The notes under the pieces were generated by a model, which made no database searches, was not told where the DNA came from, and saw only the letters and a list, made by a program, of their open reading frames with translations. The position numbers and the translations under genes were made by a program. Below, one piece after another: positions 8,024-16,563 of a stretch of 38,013 nucleotides of DNA (its first letter is position 1; each line of letters opens with the position of its first letter). The stretch covers positions 1 to 38,013 of the forward strand of contig WHUE01000040.1 in the NCBI GenBank assembly GCA_009377375.1, read 5' to 3'. The DNA comes from Alphaproteobacteria bacterium (GTDB lineage: Bacteria > Pseudomonadota > Alphaproteobacteria > MPNO01 > UBA2964).

Positions 8024-11000
8024 TCAGACCTGGCGTTGCTCGACTGGGGCATCCGCTGAGGAAAGGACGGACACCCCGCTTCCCGGCGGCTCCGATGCCT
8101 GCCGCCGTGAAGCCTCCGCGCCGGCGGCCGTCCCTGCGGCGGCCGTGACGCCCGTTCGAATTGTCGTGCCGTTGCGCGGGTCGCTTCGGGCGACGCCGCG
8201 CGCGGTATGCGCCAGCGCCAGCGCCTGCGACATCATCCCGGTCACTGCCGACGCGCTCAGGGCGGGTTCCACGCCGCGGCGCGCGACGGGTGCGCCTCCC
8301 GCGGCGCGGCCGCCCTCAATGACGTTCAGCGCGGCGCGCAGTGGCTCGGCGCCGCCCTCGGACCGCCTCGGCATCAGCGCGCCGAACAGGGCATCCGCCT
8401 GCGCCCAGCCGCCGTCGAACGCATCGGCCGGTGCATCCTCGGCGCGGCCCAGCACAAGGTGCTTGAGCCCCAGCCGCCAGCCGAGCAGCAGCGCCTCGCG
8501 GCAATCCGCCGGCGCGCTGCCCGCCGGCATCGCCAGCGCGTGGCCCACGCCGCCGGACACGAAGGGCTGCAGGGCCGCCAGCATGCGGATGCGCCCCTCC
8601 ACCACGATGCGGCGCCGGCCGTCGCGGCCCTGCGGCTGCGGCGTGTCGAAGACAGCGAGATGGTCGGCGCGCAGATGCGGTGCGCCCTCCATGCCGTCGG
8701 CGCCGAAGCAGTAAGCGTTGGCGGCTCCCACCGCGTCGTCGGAGAAGCCGAGCGCGTTCAGCAGATCGAAGCTGTCCGAGGCCAGCGCCCGGCGGTCGAG
8801 GCCGAGCATGCGCACGCAGAACGACTCGCCCAGCGCCCACTTGCTGAACACGAAGCGGATGTCGAACGTGCCGGCAAGCGCAGCCTCCACCGCACCCAGC
8901 GCCGCGTTGCCGAAGCCGCGCCGGCGCAGCGCCGCGTGGTCGATGCCGGGCGCCTGCGCCAGCGTGCCGTGCCCGGTGAGGAAGCGCAGGATGTCCGCGA
9001 TCTGGCCTTCGTCGTAGCCGAGCGCGCGCAGGGCCGAGGGGATGCGCGCACTCGCCGTCTTGCGGAACCCGCCGGCCGGAATTGCCTCGAACGCGGCCGG
9101 CGCGGCCATCGGTTCCGCTCCCGGCGCCGCCGCGTCGAGCAGCCGCATCGCGGCGCGATCGGGCGTCACCAGGGTCAGCTGCGCGTTGCGCATCCCGGCG
9201 GCAGCGGCGGCCTCGCACGCCGCCTGCCATGCCAGCGCCGCGCGGCGGGCGAGTCCTGCTTCGGGGCAGCGCGCCGCGCGGAGCGGCACCGGCGTCCAGC
9301 CCAGCGACTCGTAGCCGCCATCCGCGCCTTCGGCGGCGCGGGCATGGTTGCGCAGCACGCGCATCGCCGTGTCGCGATTGCGCGCATAGGCGGGGAAAGC
9401 CCCCATCGCGTCCGCCATGGCGGCGGAGCAGGAGCCGGCGGCGGCGGTCGTCAGCGCGGCGGCGGCGGCGGCCAGGGCGCGGCCCTGGCAGCTGTCATAG
9501 GCCAGGCCCAGCGCCATCAGCGCGCCGGCGATATTGGCGGGGGCGAGACCGATGGCGCGGAACTCCCACGCGCGCCCGGCGAGGCGCGGGGTGGGATGCG
9601 CGGTGAAGCCGATGGCAATGTCGAGCGCGACCGTCCAGAGCCGCGCGGCGTGGGCCAGCGCGTCCGCGTCGATTCCGCCGCGCGGCGCGACGAAGGCCTC
9701 GAGGTTCAGGTGGGCGCGACCGCAGGCAGTGTCGTCCAGAAACAGCAGATCCCCGTCCGCCCCGACGCTGCGAACGGCCCCGCTTCCGGCGCAGGGATTC
9801 CAAGCCTCCGCCGTGTCGCGATAGATCAGCCCGCAATCGCCGGCATGCCAGGTCGAGCGGGCGACGGCGTCAAGCAGCGCCGCCGCAGCCCCGCCGCCAT
9901 AGCTGGCTGCGTCCAGCACGGCGTCGCCCGCGCGTACAGCCCGGCGGGTGAGCGGGCCGGCGTCACGCCGGGCCTCGCCCGGAAAGGTCATATCGCGCAC
10001 CGCTTCCGGGCCGTACCCGGCGGCGATCAGCGCCAGGAGCCGTTCGACGGCCGGCCAGGACACCATCGCCTCGCGCGCGGCGATCAGCGCGAAGCGTAGC
10101 GCCGGGTTCACGCCTGGGTCGTGACGCCGTGCGCCGGCGGCGGCGAAGCAGGCGGCGGCAATCGCGTCGAGATGCCGGCGGGCCAGCCGCGCGCCCGCGC
10201 CAGCCGCGGCCCTGTACTCGCAGGCCGCGCCGGGCGCCGAGGCAAAAAGCTCCGCTTCCGGATGCTCGGCATCGAGGGCGATGAAGCGCGCCGCCCGGCC
10301 GTCGCCGCCGAAGGCCCTCGCCGCGCTGTCGCCGATGCGGAGCTGGCCCATCAGTCCCGGCCCGGACGCGCCGCCCATGGCGGAGACGTTGACGCCGGCG
10401 CCCAGCCCCGCGGCAAGCCCGGCGGCCTCGCGCCGCCACAGATCCATCGTCCCGCCCTCGCCGGCAATACCGGCGGTGACGCCGTGGATGACCGCGCCCC
10501 CGGCGGCGATGTCGCCGGGGCCCGCGCGGCGCACCGCGCCGGTGCGGTAATCGGTGACGAAGGCCGCCGGCGCCGCCGCGGCGTCGCCATAGGCCCACCA
10601 GCGCCCGGCATCGCGCAGCACGGCGAGGTCGGGCAGGGCGACCTGACGGCACATCGTGGCGCGGAGCTCGTCGAAGAAGGCCCGGGCGTCGGCGGCCGAA
10701 TCGAAATACCCGGCCCGCCAGCCGTGCCAGGAAAGCGCCCCGGCGACCCGGTCGAACACCTGCCGCGCATCGGTCTCCGGCCCGCGGGCCGCGCCCGGCG
10801 CGGCCTCGCTGCGCCACAGCCAGCGCGGCACGTCGTCCTCCGCCACCGGCAGGGTCGCGTCGGGCACGCCGTCTGCGGCCATGCAGGTCGAGACCAGCAT
10901 CGCGCAGGCCTCGTCGGACCAGCCGGCCGGCACGGTCACAAGATCGTCGGTCAGGGAGTCCGAAAGGGACGCGATGCCGTCGCTCGCCCGGTCCGGTCGG

Positions 11001-11098
11001 AGCCGGGAGCAAAAGACCACCCCGTCATAGGGTGAAGCGCCTTCTGCGGTGTAGCGGCGGACCACCTGCACGTCTGCCCCCGTTCGTTTCGCGGCCAC
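8024..11098 (-). CDS. class II (B12-dependent) ribonucleotide reductase homologue, probably inactive paralog
   Basis: 1024 residues that follow NrdJ colinearly: N-terminal RRYTAEGASPYDGV; ARAFFDELRATM and WWAYGD; MDLWRREA; FLDDTAC and HLNLEAF; WTVALDIAIG; EFRAIGLAPANIAGALM; MRVLRNHARAA; GYDEGQIADILRFLTGHGTLAQAPGIDH; FDIRFVFSKWALGE; and GRIRMLAALQPFVSGGVGHALAMP. Class II active-site features are eroded. NPC is present (C436) but the following Ser-Glu is Ala-Gly; the N-terminal redox Cys of the ACFIQ segment is missing (GAVIHG); the APTGTI phosphate loop reads TPDRAA; and the C-terminal Cys-rich shuttle tail is replaced by an Ala/Ser-rich end. C459 of DDTAC is kept. A reductase-derived protein with a new, perhaps regulatory, role is likely. 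The longest start is GTG at 11098; GTG at 11071 has a better G-rich site. Single gene with terminator. Confidence 0.8.
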   Translation of the reverse strand: MAAKRTGADVQVVRRYTAEGASPYDGVVFCSRLRPDRASDGIASLSDSLTDDLVTVPAGWSDEACAMLVSTCMAADGVPDATLPVAEDDVPRWLWRSEAAPGAARGPETDARQVFDRVAGALSWHGWRAGYFDSAADARAFFDELRATMCRQVALPDLAVLRDAGRWWAYGDAAAAPAAFVTDYRTGAVRRAGPGDIAAGGAVIHGVTAGIAGEGGTMDLWRREAAGLAAGLGAGVNVSAMGGASGPGLMGQLRIGDSAARAFGGDGRAARFIALDAEHPEAELFASAPGAACEYRAAAGAGARLARRHLDAIAAACFAAAGARRHDPGVNPALRFALIAAREAMVSWPAVERLLALIAAGYGPEAVRDMTFPGEARRDAGPLTRRAVRAGDAVLDAASYGGGAAAALLDAVARSTWHAGDCGLIYRDTAEAWNPCAGSGAVRSVGADGDLLFLDDTACGRAHLNLEAFVAPRGGIDADALAHAARLWTVALDIAIGFTAHPTPRLAGRAWEFRAIGLAPANIAGALMALGLAYDSCQGRALAAAAAALTTAAAGSCSAAMADAMGAFPAYARNRDTAMRVLRNHARAAEGADGGYESLGWTPVPLRAARCPEAGLARRAALAWQAACEAAAAAGMRNAQLTLVTPDRAAMRLLDAAAPGAEPMAAPAAFEAIPAGGFRKTASARIPSALRALGYDEGQIADILRFLTGHGTLAQAPGIDHAALRRRGFGNAALGAVEAALAGTFDIRFVFSKWALGESFCVRMLGLDRRALASDSFDLLNALGFSDDAVGAANAYCFGADGMEGAPHLRADHLAVFDTPQPQGRDGRRRIVVEGRIRMLAALQPFVSGGVGHALAMPAGSAPADCREALLLGWRLGLKHLVLGRAEDAPADAFDGGWAQADALFGALMPRRSEGGAEPLRAALNVIEGGRAAGGAPVARRGVEPALSASAVTGMMSQALALAHTARGVARSDPRNGTTIRTGVTAAAGTAAGAEASRRQASEPPGSGVSVLSSADAPVEQRQV

Positions 11099-11137
11099 CG
11101 TCGGGGCAAATGCGGTCGCCGAACCCGCCCCGACAGT
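11097..11137 (-). promoter_or_regulatory. hairpin overlapping the NrdJ-like start codon
   Basis: On the minus strand, an 11-bp stem with one G-U pair (11137-11127 with 11107-11097) contains the first two bases of the GTG at 11098. It could hide that start or mark the 5' leader of a transcript translated from GTG 11071. Its function is inferred only from position. Confidence 0.3.
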
Positions 11138-11464
11138 GTCTCGCCGCTAACGTTCCCCCCGCTGGACGATGCCTCCCAAACTTCCCACCTGGCTACTCAA
11201 CGCTACTACGCAGATACTGACGCCCCATGGCACGTCCCAGATATAGGGGGAGCTTTTTAAATATCATCAATATATCGCGCAGGCAACCATATTCTGTGGA
11301 TCGTTTTAATTTCACCCCCATATCAAGTATTAAATGTGCTTAACGCGAAGCTTCCGGCGGCCCGTCGGGCTGGACTGGACGGGGCGCAAATGCCATATAT
11401 GCGGGGCCCGCCCCGCCCCGAACCGGCGGGGCGGTGGATTTTGCGAGCATCCGGAGACGGCGGC
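11138..11464. other. intergenic region with AT-rich patch and GC hairpin
   Basis: Divergent spacer between the NrdJ-like gene and the NDUFA12 cluster. About 11241-11345 is strikingly AT-rich for this genome, containing several TATA/TTAA-type steps, and probably carries promoters for both directions. A perfect 10-bp GC stem follows (11408-11417 with 11425-11434, 7-base loop) and then GGATTTT, 30 bases before the NDUFA12 start. It could be a leader hairpin or the end of a short RNA. I see no convincing ORF. Confidence 0.5.
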
Positions 11465-11818
11465 ATGACCCTGGGGACGCGACTGTTTACCTGGCTGCGC
11501 GGAGAACTCGTCGGGACCGACGCCGAGGGCAACCGCTATTACCGCGACAAGAAGGCCGTACCGGGTGCGCGCGACCGTCGCTGGGTGCTTTATAACGGGG
11601 CGGCCGAGGCCTCGCGGGTGCCGGCGGAATGGCATGGCTGGCTGCATCACCGCACCGACGCGCTGCCCGTCGCCGACCGGCCGCGCATGACGTGGCAGAA
11701 GGCGCATGCGCCGAACCTGACCGGCACGCCGGCCGCCTACCGGCCGCCGGGCCATGTTCTGAAGGGCGGCCAGCGCGCCCGCGCGACCGGGGACTACGAG
11801 CCCTGGCGGCCGGTCTGA
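11465..11818 (+). CDS. NADH:ubiquinone oxidoreductase accessory subunit, NDUFA12 family
   Basis: 117 residues. It matches the alphaproteobacterial homologue of mitochondrial complex I 17.2-kDa subunit NDUFA12 (B17.2), a matrix/cytoplasm-side accessory subunit. Signatures: LFTWLRGELVGTDAEGNRYYRDK, RRWVLYNG, EASRVPAEWHGWLHH and the C-terminal Tyr-Pro-rich YRPPGHVLKGGQRARATGDYEPWRP. The ATG at 11465 has GGAG nine bases upstream; an upstream in-frame extension exists but is not family-like. First gene of a rightward run, 32 bases before mlaD. The core nuo genes are not in this window. Confidence 0.93.
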   Translation: MTLGTRLFTWLRGELVGTDAEGNRYYRDKKAVPGARDRRWVLYNGAAEASRVPAEWHGWLHHRTDALPVADRPRMTWQKAHAPNLTGTPAAYRPPGHVLKGGQRARATGDYEPWRPV

Positions 11819-11850
11819 TCCGCGCAGCAATCGTAAACAGGGATCGAACT

Positions 11851-12339
11851 ATGGGCAGAAGTCTGGTCGAAACGCTGATCGGCGCCGTGGTGCTCGCGGT
11901 GGCCGGCGCGTTTCTGATGTTCGCGTACAACACTGCAGGGATGAAGCGGCTCGACGGCTACCCGATTATCGGCAAGTTCGATCGCATCGACGGGCTGCTC
12001 GAGGGCAGCGACGTGCGCATGAGCGGCATCAAGGTCGGCACGGTGACGAAACAGCAGCTCGACCCGCAGACCTATCTCGCTGTGGTGACCATCAACGTGA
12101 AATCCGACGTGAAGCTGCCGCAGGACACCTCGGCGCTGATCACCTCGGACGGGCTGCTGGGGGACAAATACCTGTCGCTGACGCCCGGCGGCGCGGAGGC
12201 GATGCTCAAGCCCGGCGAAGAGCTTCAGCATACGCAGGGCTCGGTGGACCTGATGTCGCTGGTCGGCCGGTTCATCTTCGGCCAGGCCGGCGGCGACAAG
12301 GACAAGAAGGCGGAGCCGGGGGCCGATGGCCTCAAGTAA
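11851..12339 (+). CDS. mlaD: outer membrane lipid asymmetry protein MlaD (MCE domain)
   Basis: 162 residues: one N-terminal membrane helix (about 7-27), a single MCE/MlaD domain (about 36-115, with DRIDGLLEGSDVRMSGIKVGTV and LITSDGLLGDKYLSLTPGG), then a short Lys/Gly/Asp-rich tail. MlaD normally forms the periplasmic hexameric ring of the MlaFEDB phospholipid transporter in the inner membrane. The mlaE and mlaF genes are not adjacent, so the partners must be encoded elsewhere. Its stop overlaps the start of the methyltransferase by 14 bases, indicating translational coupling. Confidence 0.9.
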   Translation: MGRSLVETLIGAVVLAVAGAFLMFAYNTAGMKRLDGYPIIGKFDRIDGLLEGSDVRMSGIKVGTVTKQQLDPQTYLAVVTINVKSDVKLPQDTSALITSDGLLGDKYLSLTPGGAEAMLKPGEELQHTQGSVDLMSLVGRFIFGQAGGDKDKKAEPGADGLK

Positions 12340-13114
12340 CGCTGCGCCCGGCAACGTCCAGCGCTGGCTTCCCGACCGCTACGCCGCCCATGGCCGTTTC
12401 GTCGCCGAGCTGGGCGAGCCGCTGCTGGTGCTGCTCGATCCCCGGCCGGGCGAGCGGATTCTCGACCTCGGCTGCGGCGACGGCGCGCTGACGATGAAAA
12501 TCGCGGGGGCCGGCGCCGCGGTCGTCGGCGTAGACGCCAGCGCCGAGCAGATCGCGGCCGCCCGGACGCTGGGGCTCGACGCCCGCGTCGCCGACGGCCA
12601 GGCACTGCCCTTCGACAGAGAATTCGACGCCATCCTGACCAATGCCGCGCTGCACTGGATGAAGGATGCCGACGCGGTGATCGACGGCATGTGGAGGGCG
12701 CTCCGCCCCGGCGGCCGTCTGGTCGGCGAGATGGGCGGCCAGGGCAACGTGGAAAAGATCGGCGGCGCGCTGGTGGCGGCGATGGACCGGCGCGGGCTGG
12801 ACGGCCGGGCCGCGTTCCCGTGGTACTTCCCGGGGCCGGACGAATACCGCTCCAGGCTGGAATCCCGGGGCTTCGAGGTTTCCTGTATCGAACTGATCCC
12901 GCGCCCGACGCCCCTGCCGGCCGACATCGGCGGCTGGTTCGAGACCTTCGGCGAGGCGTTTCTGCTGGCGGTGCCGGAAAGCGAGCGCGCCGCCTTCATC
13001 GAAGAGGCGCGCGAGGCGCTGCGCCCGGCGCTGCAGGATGCAACCGGCGCGTGGATCGCCGACTATGTGCGGCTGCGCTTCACCGCCGCGAGGCCCGCCG
13101 ATGAGGCGCGCTAG
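12326..13114 (+). CDS. class I SAM-dependent methyltransferase (trans-aconitate methyltransferase-like)
   Basis: 262 residues with a Rossmann-type methyltransferase fold: motif I ILDLGCGDGALT (about 45-56), VVGVDAS, motif II/III around FDAILTNAALHWMKDAD, and LRPGGRLVGEMGG. The NAALHW segment and overall length resemble trans-aconitate 2-methyltransferase and related methyltransferases, but the acceptor cannot be assigned. It begins within the mlaD 3' end (14-base overlap) and its own end overlaps the DUF2155 gene by 14 bases, so the three are translated as a tightly coupled unit. Confidence 0.85.
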   Translation: MASSNAAPGNVQRWLPDRYAAHGRFVAELGEPLLVLLDPRPGERILDLGCGDGALTMKIAGAGAAVVGVDASAEQIAAARTLGLDARVADGQALPFDREFDAILTNAALHWMKDADAVIDGMWRALRPGGRLVGEMGGQGNVEKIGGALVAAMDRRGLDGRAAFPWYFPGPDEYRSRLESRGFEVSCIELIPRPTPLPADIGGWFETFGEAFLLAVPESERAAFIEEAREALRPALQDATGAWIADYVRLRFTAARPADEAR

Positions 13115-13490
13115 CGCGACCGTACTGCTGCTGCTCGCCGCGCTGGCTCCCTCGGTCGCGCGGGCGGAAGCGGTGGCGGTGCTTCAGGGGCTGGACAAGG
13201 TGACGGCGCGCATATCCACCATTCCGGCGCCGGTCGGGGAGTCGGTGCAGTTCGGTTCTCTGCACATCGACATCCGGGCCTGTCACAAGCGCCCGCCCGA
13301 GGAGACGCCGGAAAGCGCCGCGTTTCTCGTGATCGACGACGTGAAGCCGGGCGAGGCGCCGGTGCGCATCTTCAGCGGATGGATGTTCGCCTCCAGCCCC
13401 GCGCTGTCGGCGCTGGAGCACCCGGTCTACGACGTGACGCTGGTGGATTGCAGGAACGCCGCGAGTTCCTCGTCCGAAAGCTCGCAATAG
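13101..13490 (+). CDS. DUF2155 domain protein, exported
   Basis: 129 residues: signal peptide ([22 protein letters not shown]) and then the DUF2155 domain with [46 protein letters not shown] and [27 protein letters not shown]. The two Cys (in RACHK and VDC) may form a disulfide, as expected for a periplasmic protein. Function is unknown in the family, which is alphaproteobacterial and commonly beside aat. The last 64 bases overlap the 3' end of aat on the other strand. Confidence 0.88.
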   Translation: MRRASATVLLLLAALAPSVARAEAVAVLQGLDKVTARISTIPAPVGESVQFGSLHIDIRACHKRPPEETPESAAFLVIDDVKPGEAPVRIFSGWMFASSPALSALEHPVYDVTLVDCRNAASSSSESSQ

Positions 13491-14077
13491 AAGGTCGCGT
13501 TTACGTCCAGCGCCTTCGACAGAAGGTGGCGATAGCCGCCGCGGTGGATCTCGACCGCGCCGAACTGGCTGAGATGCCGGGTGACGAACTGTGTGTCCAG
13601 CAGGGTGAAGCCGCCCTTGCGCAGCCGGGCGACGAGGTGGACCAGGGCCACCTTGCTGGCGTCGCGCTCGCGCGAGAACATGCTCTCGCCGAAGAACGCG
13701 CCGCCCAGCGCCACCCCGTACAGCCCGCCGACGAGCCTGCCGTCGCGCCAGCATTCGACGCTGTGGGCGCGACCCATCTCGTGCAGGTCGATATAGAGCC
13801 GGACGATCTCGTCGTTGATCCACGTCTCGCCGCGCCCTTCGCCGGGTTCGGCGCAGCGCCGGACGACGCCGGCGAAGGCGGTGTCGCAGCGCACCTCGTA
13901 GAAGTTGTTTCGCGCCCTGCGGCGCAGCCGCCGCGGGACATGGAAATGATCCATCGGCAAGATTCCGCGCTTTTCCGGGTCGATCCAGTAGAGCGTCGGA
14001 TCGTCATGCCGCTCGGCCATCGGGAAAAGCCCGACGGCATAGGCCCTGAGCAGGATTTCAGGGTTGAGGCCGGCCAT
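13427..14077 (-). CDS. aat: leucyl/phenylalanyl-tRNA-protein transferase
   Basis: 216 residues. It transfers Leu or Phe from aminoacyl-tRNA to N-terminal Arg/Lys of proteins, making N-degrons for ClpS-ClpAP; clpA is in this window. Motifs: [64 protein letters not shown], and [21 protein letters not shown]. Last gene of the leftward aroQ-accB-accC-aat unit, four bases after accC, with a GGCGGG ribosome binding site. Its 3' end overlaps the DUF2155 gene tail-to-tail. Confidence 0.95.
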   Translation of the reverse strand: MAGLNPEILLRAYAVGLFPMAERHDDPTLYWIDPEKRGILPMDHFHVPRRLRRRARNNFYEVRCDTAFAGVVRRCAEPGEGRGETWINDEIVRLYIDLHEMGRAHSVECWRDGRLVGGLYGVALGGAFFGESMFSRERDASKVALVHLVARLRKGGFTLLDTQFVTRHLSQFGAVEIHRGGYRHLLSKALDVNATFYCELSDEELAAFLQSTSVTS

Positions 14078-14081
14078 GGGT

Positions 14082-15437
14082 CTAGCCCGCCGATCCCGCG
14101 GCCCCGGCCATCATCCGTTCCAGCCAGTGAATATCGTAGTCGCCGTTGACGAAATCCGCCTGCTCGACGATGTGCTGGTGCAACGGGATGGTCGTTTCTA
14201 TGCCGCCGATCACGTATTCCTCCAATGCGCGGCGCAGGCGCATCAGGCACTCGTTGCGGGTGGCGCCGTGAACCACCAGCTTCGAGACAAGACTGTCATA
14301 ATGCGGCTGGACCGTATAGCCGGAATAGAGCGCCGAATCGACCCGCACCCCCAGCCCGCCGGGCGGGTGATAGTCGGTGACGCGGCCGGGCGAGGGGACG
14401 AACAGGTCGGGCGATTCCGCATTGATGCGGCATTCGATGGAATGGCCGGAAAAGGTGATCTCGTCCTGGGTGTAGGCCAGCGGCGCGCCCGCGGCGATAC
14501 GGATCTGCTCGCGCACGATATCGATCCCGGTGATCGCCTCCGTGACCGGGTGCTCGACCTGGAGCCGCGTGTTCATCTCGATGAAATAGAACGCGCCGTT
14601 TTCGTACAGGAACTCGATGGTGCCGGCATTGCGGTAACCGAAACGCTGGACGGCGCTGCGCACCTGCTGGCCGATGTCACGGCGCTGGGCGTCGTTCAGC
14701 GCGGGCGAGCCCGCTTCCTCCAGCACCTTCTGGTGACGGCGCTGCAGCGAGCAGTCGCGCTCGCCCAGATGGATGACGTTGCCGTCGGCGTCGGCCAGTA
14801 CCTGTATCTCGATGTGGCGGGGCCGCGACAGGTATTTTTCGATATAGACCGCGCTGTTGCCGAATGCCGCGCCGGCCTCGGCGCGGGTCTGGGACAGCTT
14901 CTCCGCCATCTCGCCCGGGGCGTTCACCACCCGCATGCCGCGCCCGCCGCCGCCGGCCGACGCCTTGATCAGCACCGGATAGCCGATTCCGTCGGCCAGC
15001 CGCCGCGCCTCGGCCTCGGATTCCATCGGCCCGTCGGAGCCCGGCACGACGGGCAGGCCCAGCTCCCTGATCTTGCCCTTGGAGGCGATCTTGTCGCCCA
15101 TCAGCCGGATATGGTCCGGCGAGGGGCCGATGAACACGATGCCGTGCTCCTCGACGATCGAGGCGAAGCTCGCGTTCTCCGACAGGAAGCCGTAGCCGGG
15201 ATGGATGGCGTCGGCATTGGTCACCGTCGCCGCCGTGATGATCGCCGGCACGTTGAGATACGAATCGCGCGCTGCCGGCGGCCCGATGCAGACGCTTTCG
15301 TCGGCGAGGCGCACATGCATCGCATCGGCGTCGGCGGTGGAATGAACCGCGACGGTCTGGATGCCCATCTCGTGGCACGCGCGATGGATGCGAAGCGCGA
15401 TTTCCCCGCGATTGGCGATGAGGATCTTGTCGAACAT
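14082..15437 (-). CDS. accC: acetyl-CoA carboxylase, biotin carboxylase subunit
   Basis: 451 residues, the usual length. It carboxylates biotin on AccB using ATP and bicarbonate, the first half-reaction of malonyl-CoA synthesis. Visible: N-terminal [25 protein letters not shown], the ATP-grasp Gly loop [12 protein letters not shown], the HIEIQVL segment, [22 protein letters not shown] segment (here EEAGSP), and the catalytic [14 protein letters not shown]. Thirteen bases downstream of accB, in the expected accB-accC order. The accA and accD genes are not in this window. Confidence 0.97.
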   Translation of the reverse strand: MFDKILIANRGEIALRIHRACHEMGIQTVAVHSTADADAMHVRLADESVCIGPPAARDSYLNVPAIITAATVTNADAIHPGYGFLSENASFASIVEEHGIVFIGPSPDHIRLMGDKIASKGKIRELGLPVVPGSDGPMESEAEARRLADGIGYPVLIKASAGGGGRGMRVVNAPGEMAEKLSQTRAEAGAAFGNSAVYIEKYLSRPRHIEIQVLADADGNVIHLGERDCSLQRRHQKVLEEAGSPALNDAQRRDIGQQVRSAVQRFGYRNAGTIEFLYENGAFYFIEMNTRLQVEHPVTEAITGIDIVREQIRIAAGAPLAYTQDEITFSGHSIECRINAESPDLFVPSPGRVTDYHPPGGLGVRVDSALYSGYTVQPHYDSLVSKLVVHGATRNECLMRLRRALEEYVIGGIETTIPLHQHIVEQADFVNGDYDIHWLERMMAGAAGSAG

Positions 15438-15450
15438 GGGCGCCCGGCCC

Positions 15451-15885
15451 CTATTCCAGGATTACCAGCTCCTCGCCGAACTCGACCGGAGTCTTGTCGG
15501 CGACGAGTATCCTGGCGATGCGGCCGGCGCGCGGCGCGCGCACCGGGTTGAACGTCTTCATCGCTTCGATCAGCAGCAGGGTCTGGCCCTCGTTCACCGC
15601 GTCGCCGACCTTGACGAAGGCGGGCGCTCCGGGATCGGGGCTCAGATAGACGACGCCGACCATCGGCGCGGTCACGGCGTCGGGATTCGGCCCCGCCGGC
15701 TCGGTCCGCACCTCGATGTCGACAACCGGAGCCGCCGTCGCGGGGGGCGGCGCCACGGCCGCGGGCGTGCGCGCCACCCGGATGGTGCGCCCCTCCTCGG
15801 AGTATTCGATCTCGGTCAACCCGGTATCGTCCAGCAGCTTGCCGAGCTTGCGGACAAGGGCGGGATCGACGTCGAACTTGGCCAT
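15451..15885 (-). CDS. accB: acetyl-CoA carboxylase biotin carboxyl carrier protein
   Basis: 144 residues: an N-terminal helical part, a Pro/Ala-rich linker (about 40-60), and a C-terminal biotinyl domain with the biotinylation site EAMK (Lys110), followed by [11 protein letters not shown] as common in alphaproteobacteria. It includes the family thumb [16 protein letters not shown]. Its start codon overlaps the aroQ stop (TAATG), indicating coupled translation, and accC follows. Confidence 0.96.
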   Translation of the reverse strand: MAKFDVDPALVRKLGKLLDDTGLTEIEYSEEGRTIRVARTPAAVAPPPATAAPVVDIEVRTEPAGPNPDAVTAPMVGVVYLSPDPGAPAFVKVGDAVNEGQTLLLIEAMKTFNPVRAPRAGRIARILVADKTPVEFGEELVILE

Positions 15886-16349
15886 TATTCTGCCTTCTCT
15901 CCGTTCAGGAGGTTTGCCATTGCCTCGACCGCCAGCACGTAACCGCCGCCGCCGAAGCCGCAGATCATGCCCGTGGCCGCCGGGCTGACCCAGGAATGGT
16001 GGCGGAACGCCTCGCGGGCGAAGATGTTGGACAGGTGCAGCTCGATCACCGGGCAGTCCTGCATGCGCAGCGCATCGGCGATGGCCAGGGAGGTGTGGGT
16101 GAACGATGCAGGATTGATGACGATGCCGTCGACGCCGTCGCTCCCGCCCGCTTCCTGAATCCAGCCGATGATCTCCGCCTCGTCGTTGCTCTGCCGGAAA
16201 TCGACGGCGAGCCCGACCGCGGCGGCCTTCGCTTCACAGGCGGCGGCGATGTCGTTCAGCGTCCGATGTCCGTAAATTGCCGGCTCCCGTGTCCCGAGCA
16301 TGTTCAGGTTGGGGCCGTTCACGATGAGAATCCGTTTAATCCCGGGCAC
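15885..16349 (-). CDS. aroQ: type II 3-dehydroquinate dehydratase
   Basis: 154 residues. It converts 3-dehydroquinate to 3-dehydroshikimate in the shikimate pathway, as a dodecameric cytoplasmic enzyme. Motifs: NGPNLNMLGTREPAIYG (catalytic Tyr in the lid), DFRQSNDEAEIIGWIQEA, INPASFTHTSLAI, and ELHLSNIFAREAFRHHSWVSPAATGMICGFG (catalytic His region). The start is a GTG at 16349 behind GGGGAAA. First gene of the aroQ-accB-accC-aat operon. Confidence 0.95.
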   Translation of the reverse strand: MPGIKRILIVNGPNLNMLGTREPAIYGHRTLNDIAAACEAKAAAVGLAVDFRQSNDEAEIIGWIQEAGGSDGVDGIVINPASFTHTSLAIADALRMQDCPVIELHLSNIFAREAFRHHSWVSPAATGMICGFGGGGYVLAVEAMANLLNGEKAE

Positions 16350-16386
16350 TTTCCCCGACCCCGACGCGTCATTCGAACCTGCCAGC

Positions 16387-16414
16387 GTTATAGCATGGGC
16401 CGGTTGCCGCGCAA
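16387..16414 (-). promoter_or_regulatory. possible sigma-70-type promoter of the aroQ operon
   Basis: On the minus strand, TTGCGC (16414-16409) and TATAAC (16392-16387) are separated by 16 bases. The -10-like box ends 37 bases before the aroQ start. It is a reasonable housekeeping promoter by spacing and position, but there is no experimental support. Confidence 0.4.
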
Positions 16415-16563
16415 CGGGGCGAATGGAATCGGGGGTCGGGCGCGCCTTTCGGGGCGCGGTGGCGCCGAGGGAGCCTTCCCGCTATTCACGGGATATTAAC
16501 CCTCTCAGGGCAAATAAAGCGGACCGTCGGCTAACACCGGGCCGCCGGGTGCATGCAGTCATA

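Noticed and set aside
9580..9600. A TAHPT motif in the NrdJ-like protein
   Set aside because: It matches the PEPC histidine box by letters only; the surrounding sequence aligns with NrdJ, so it is coincidence.
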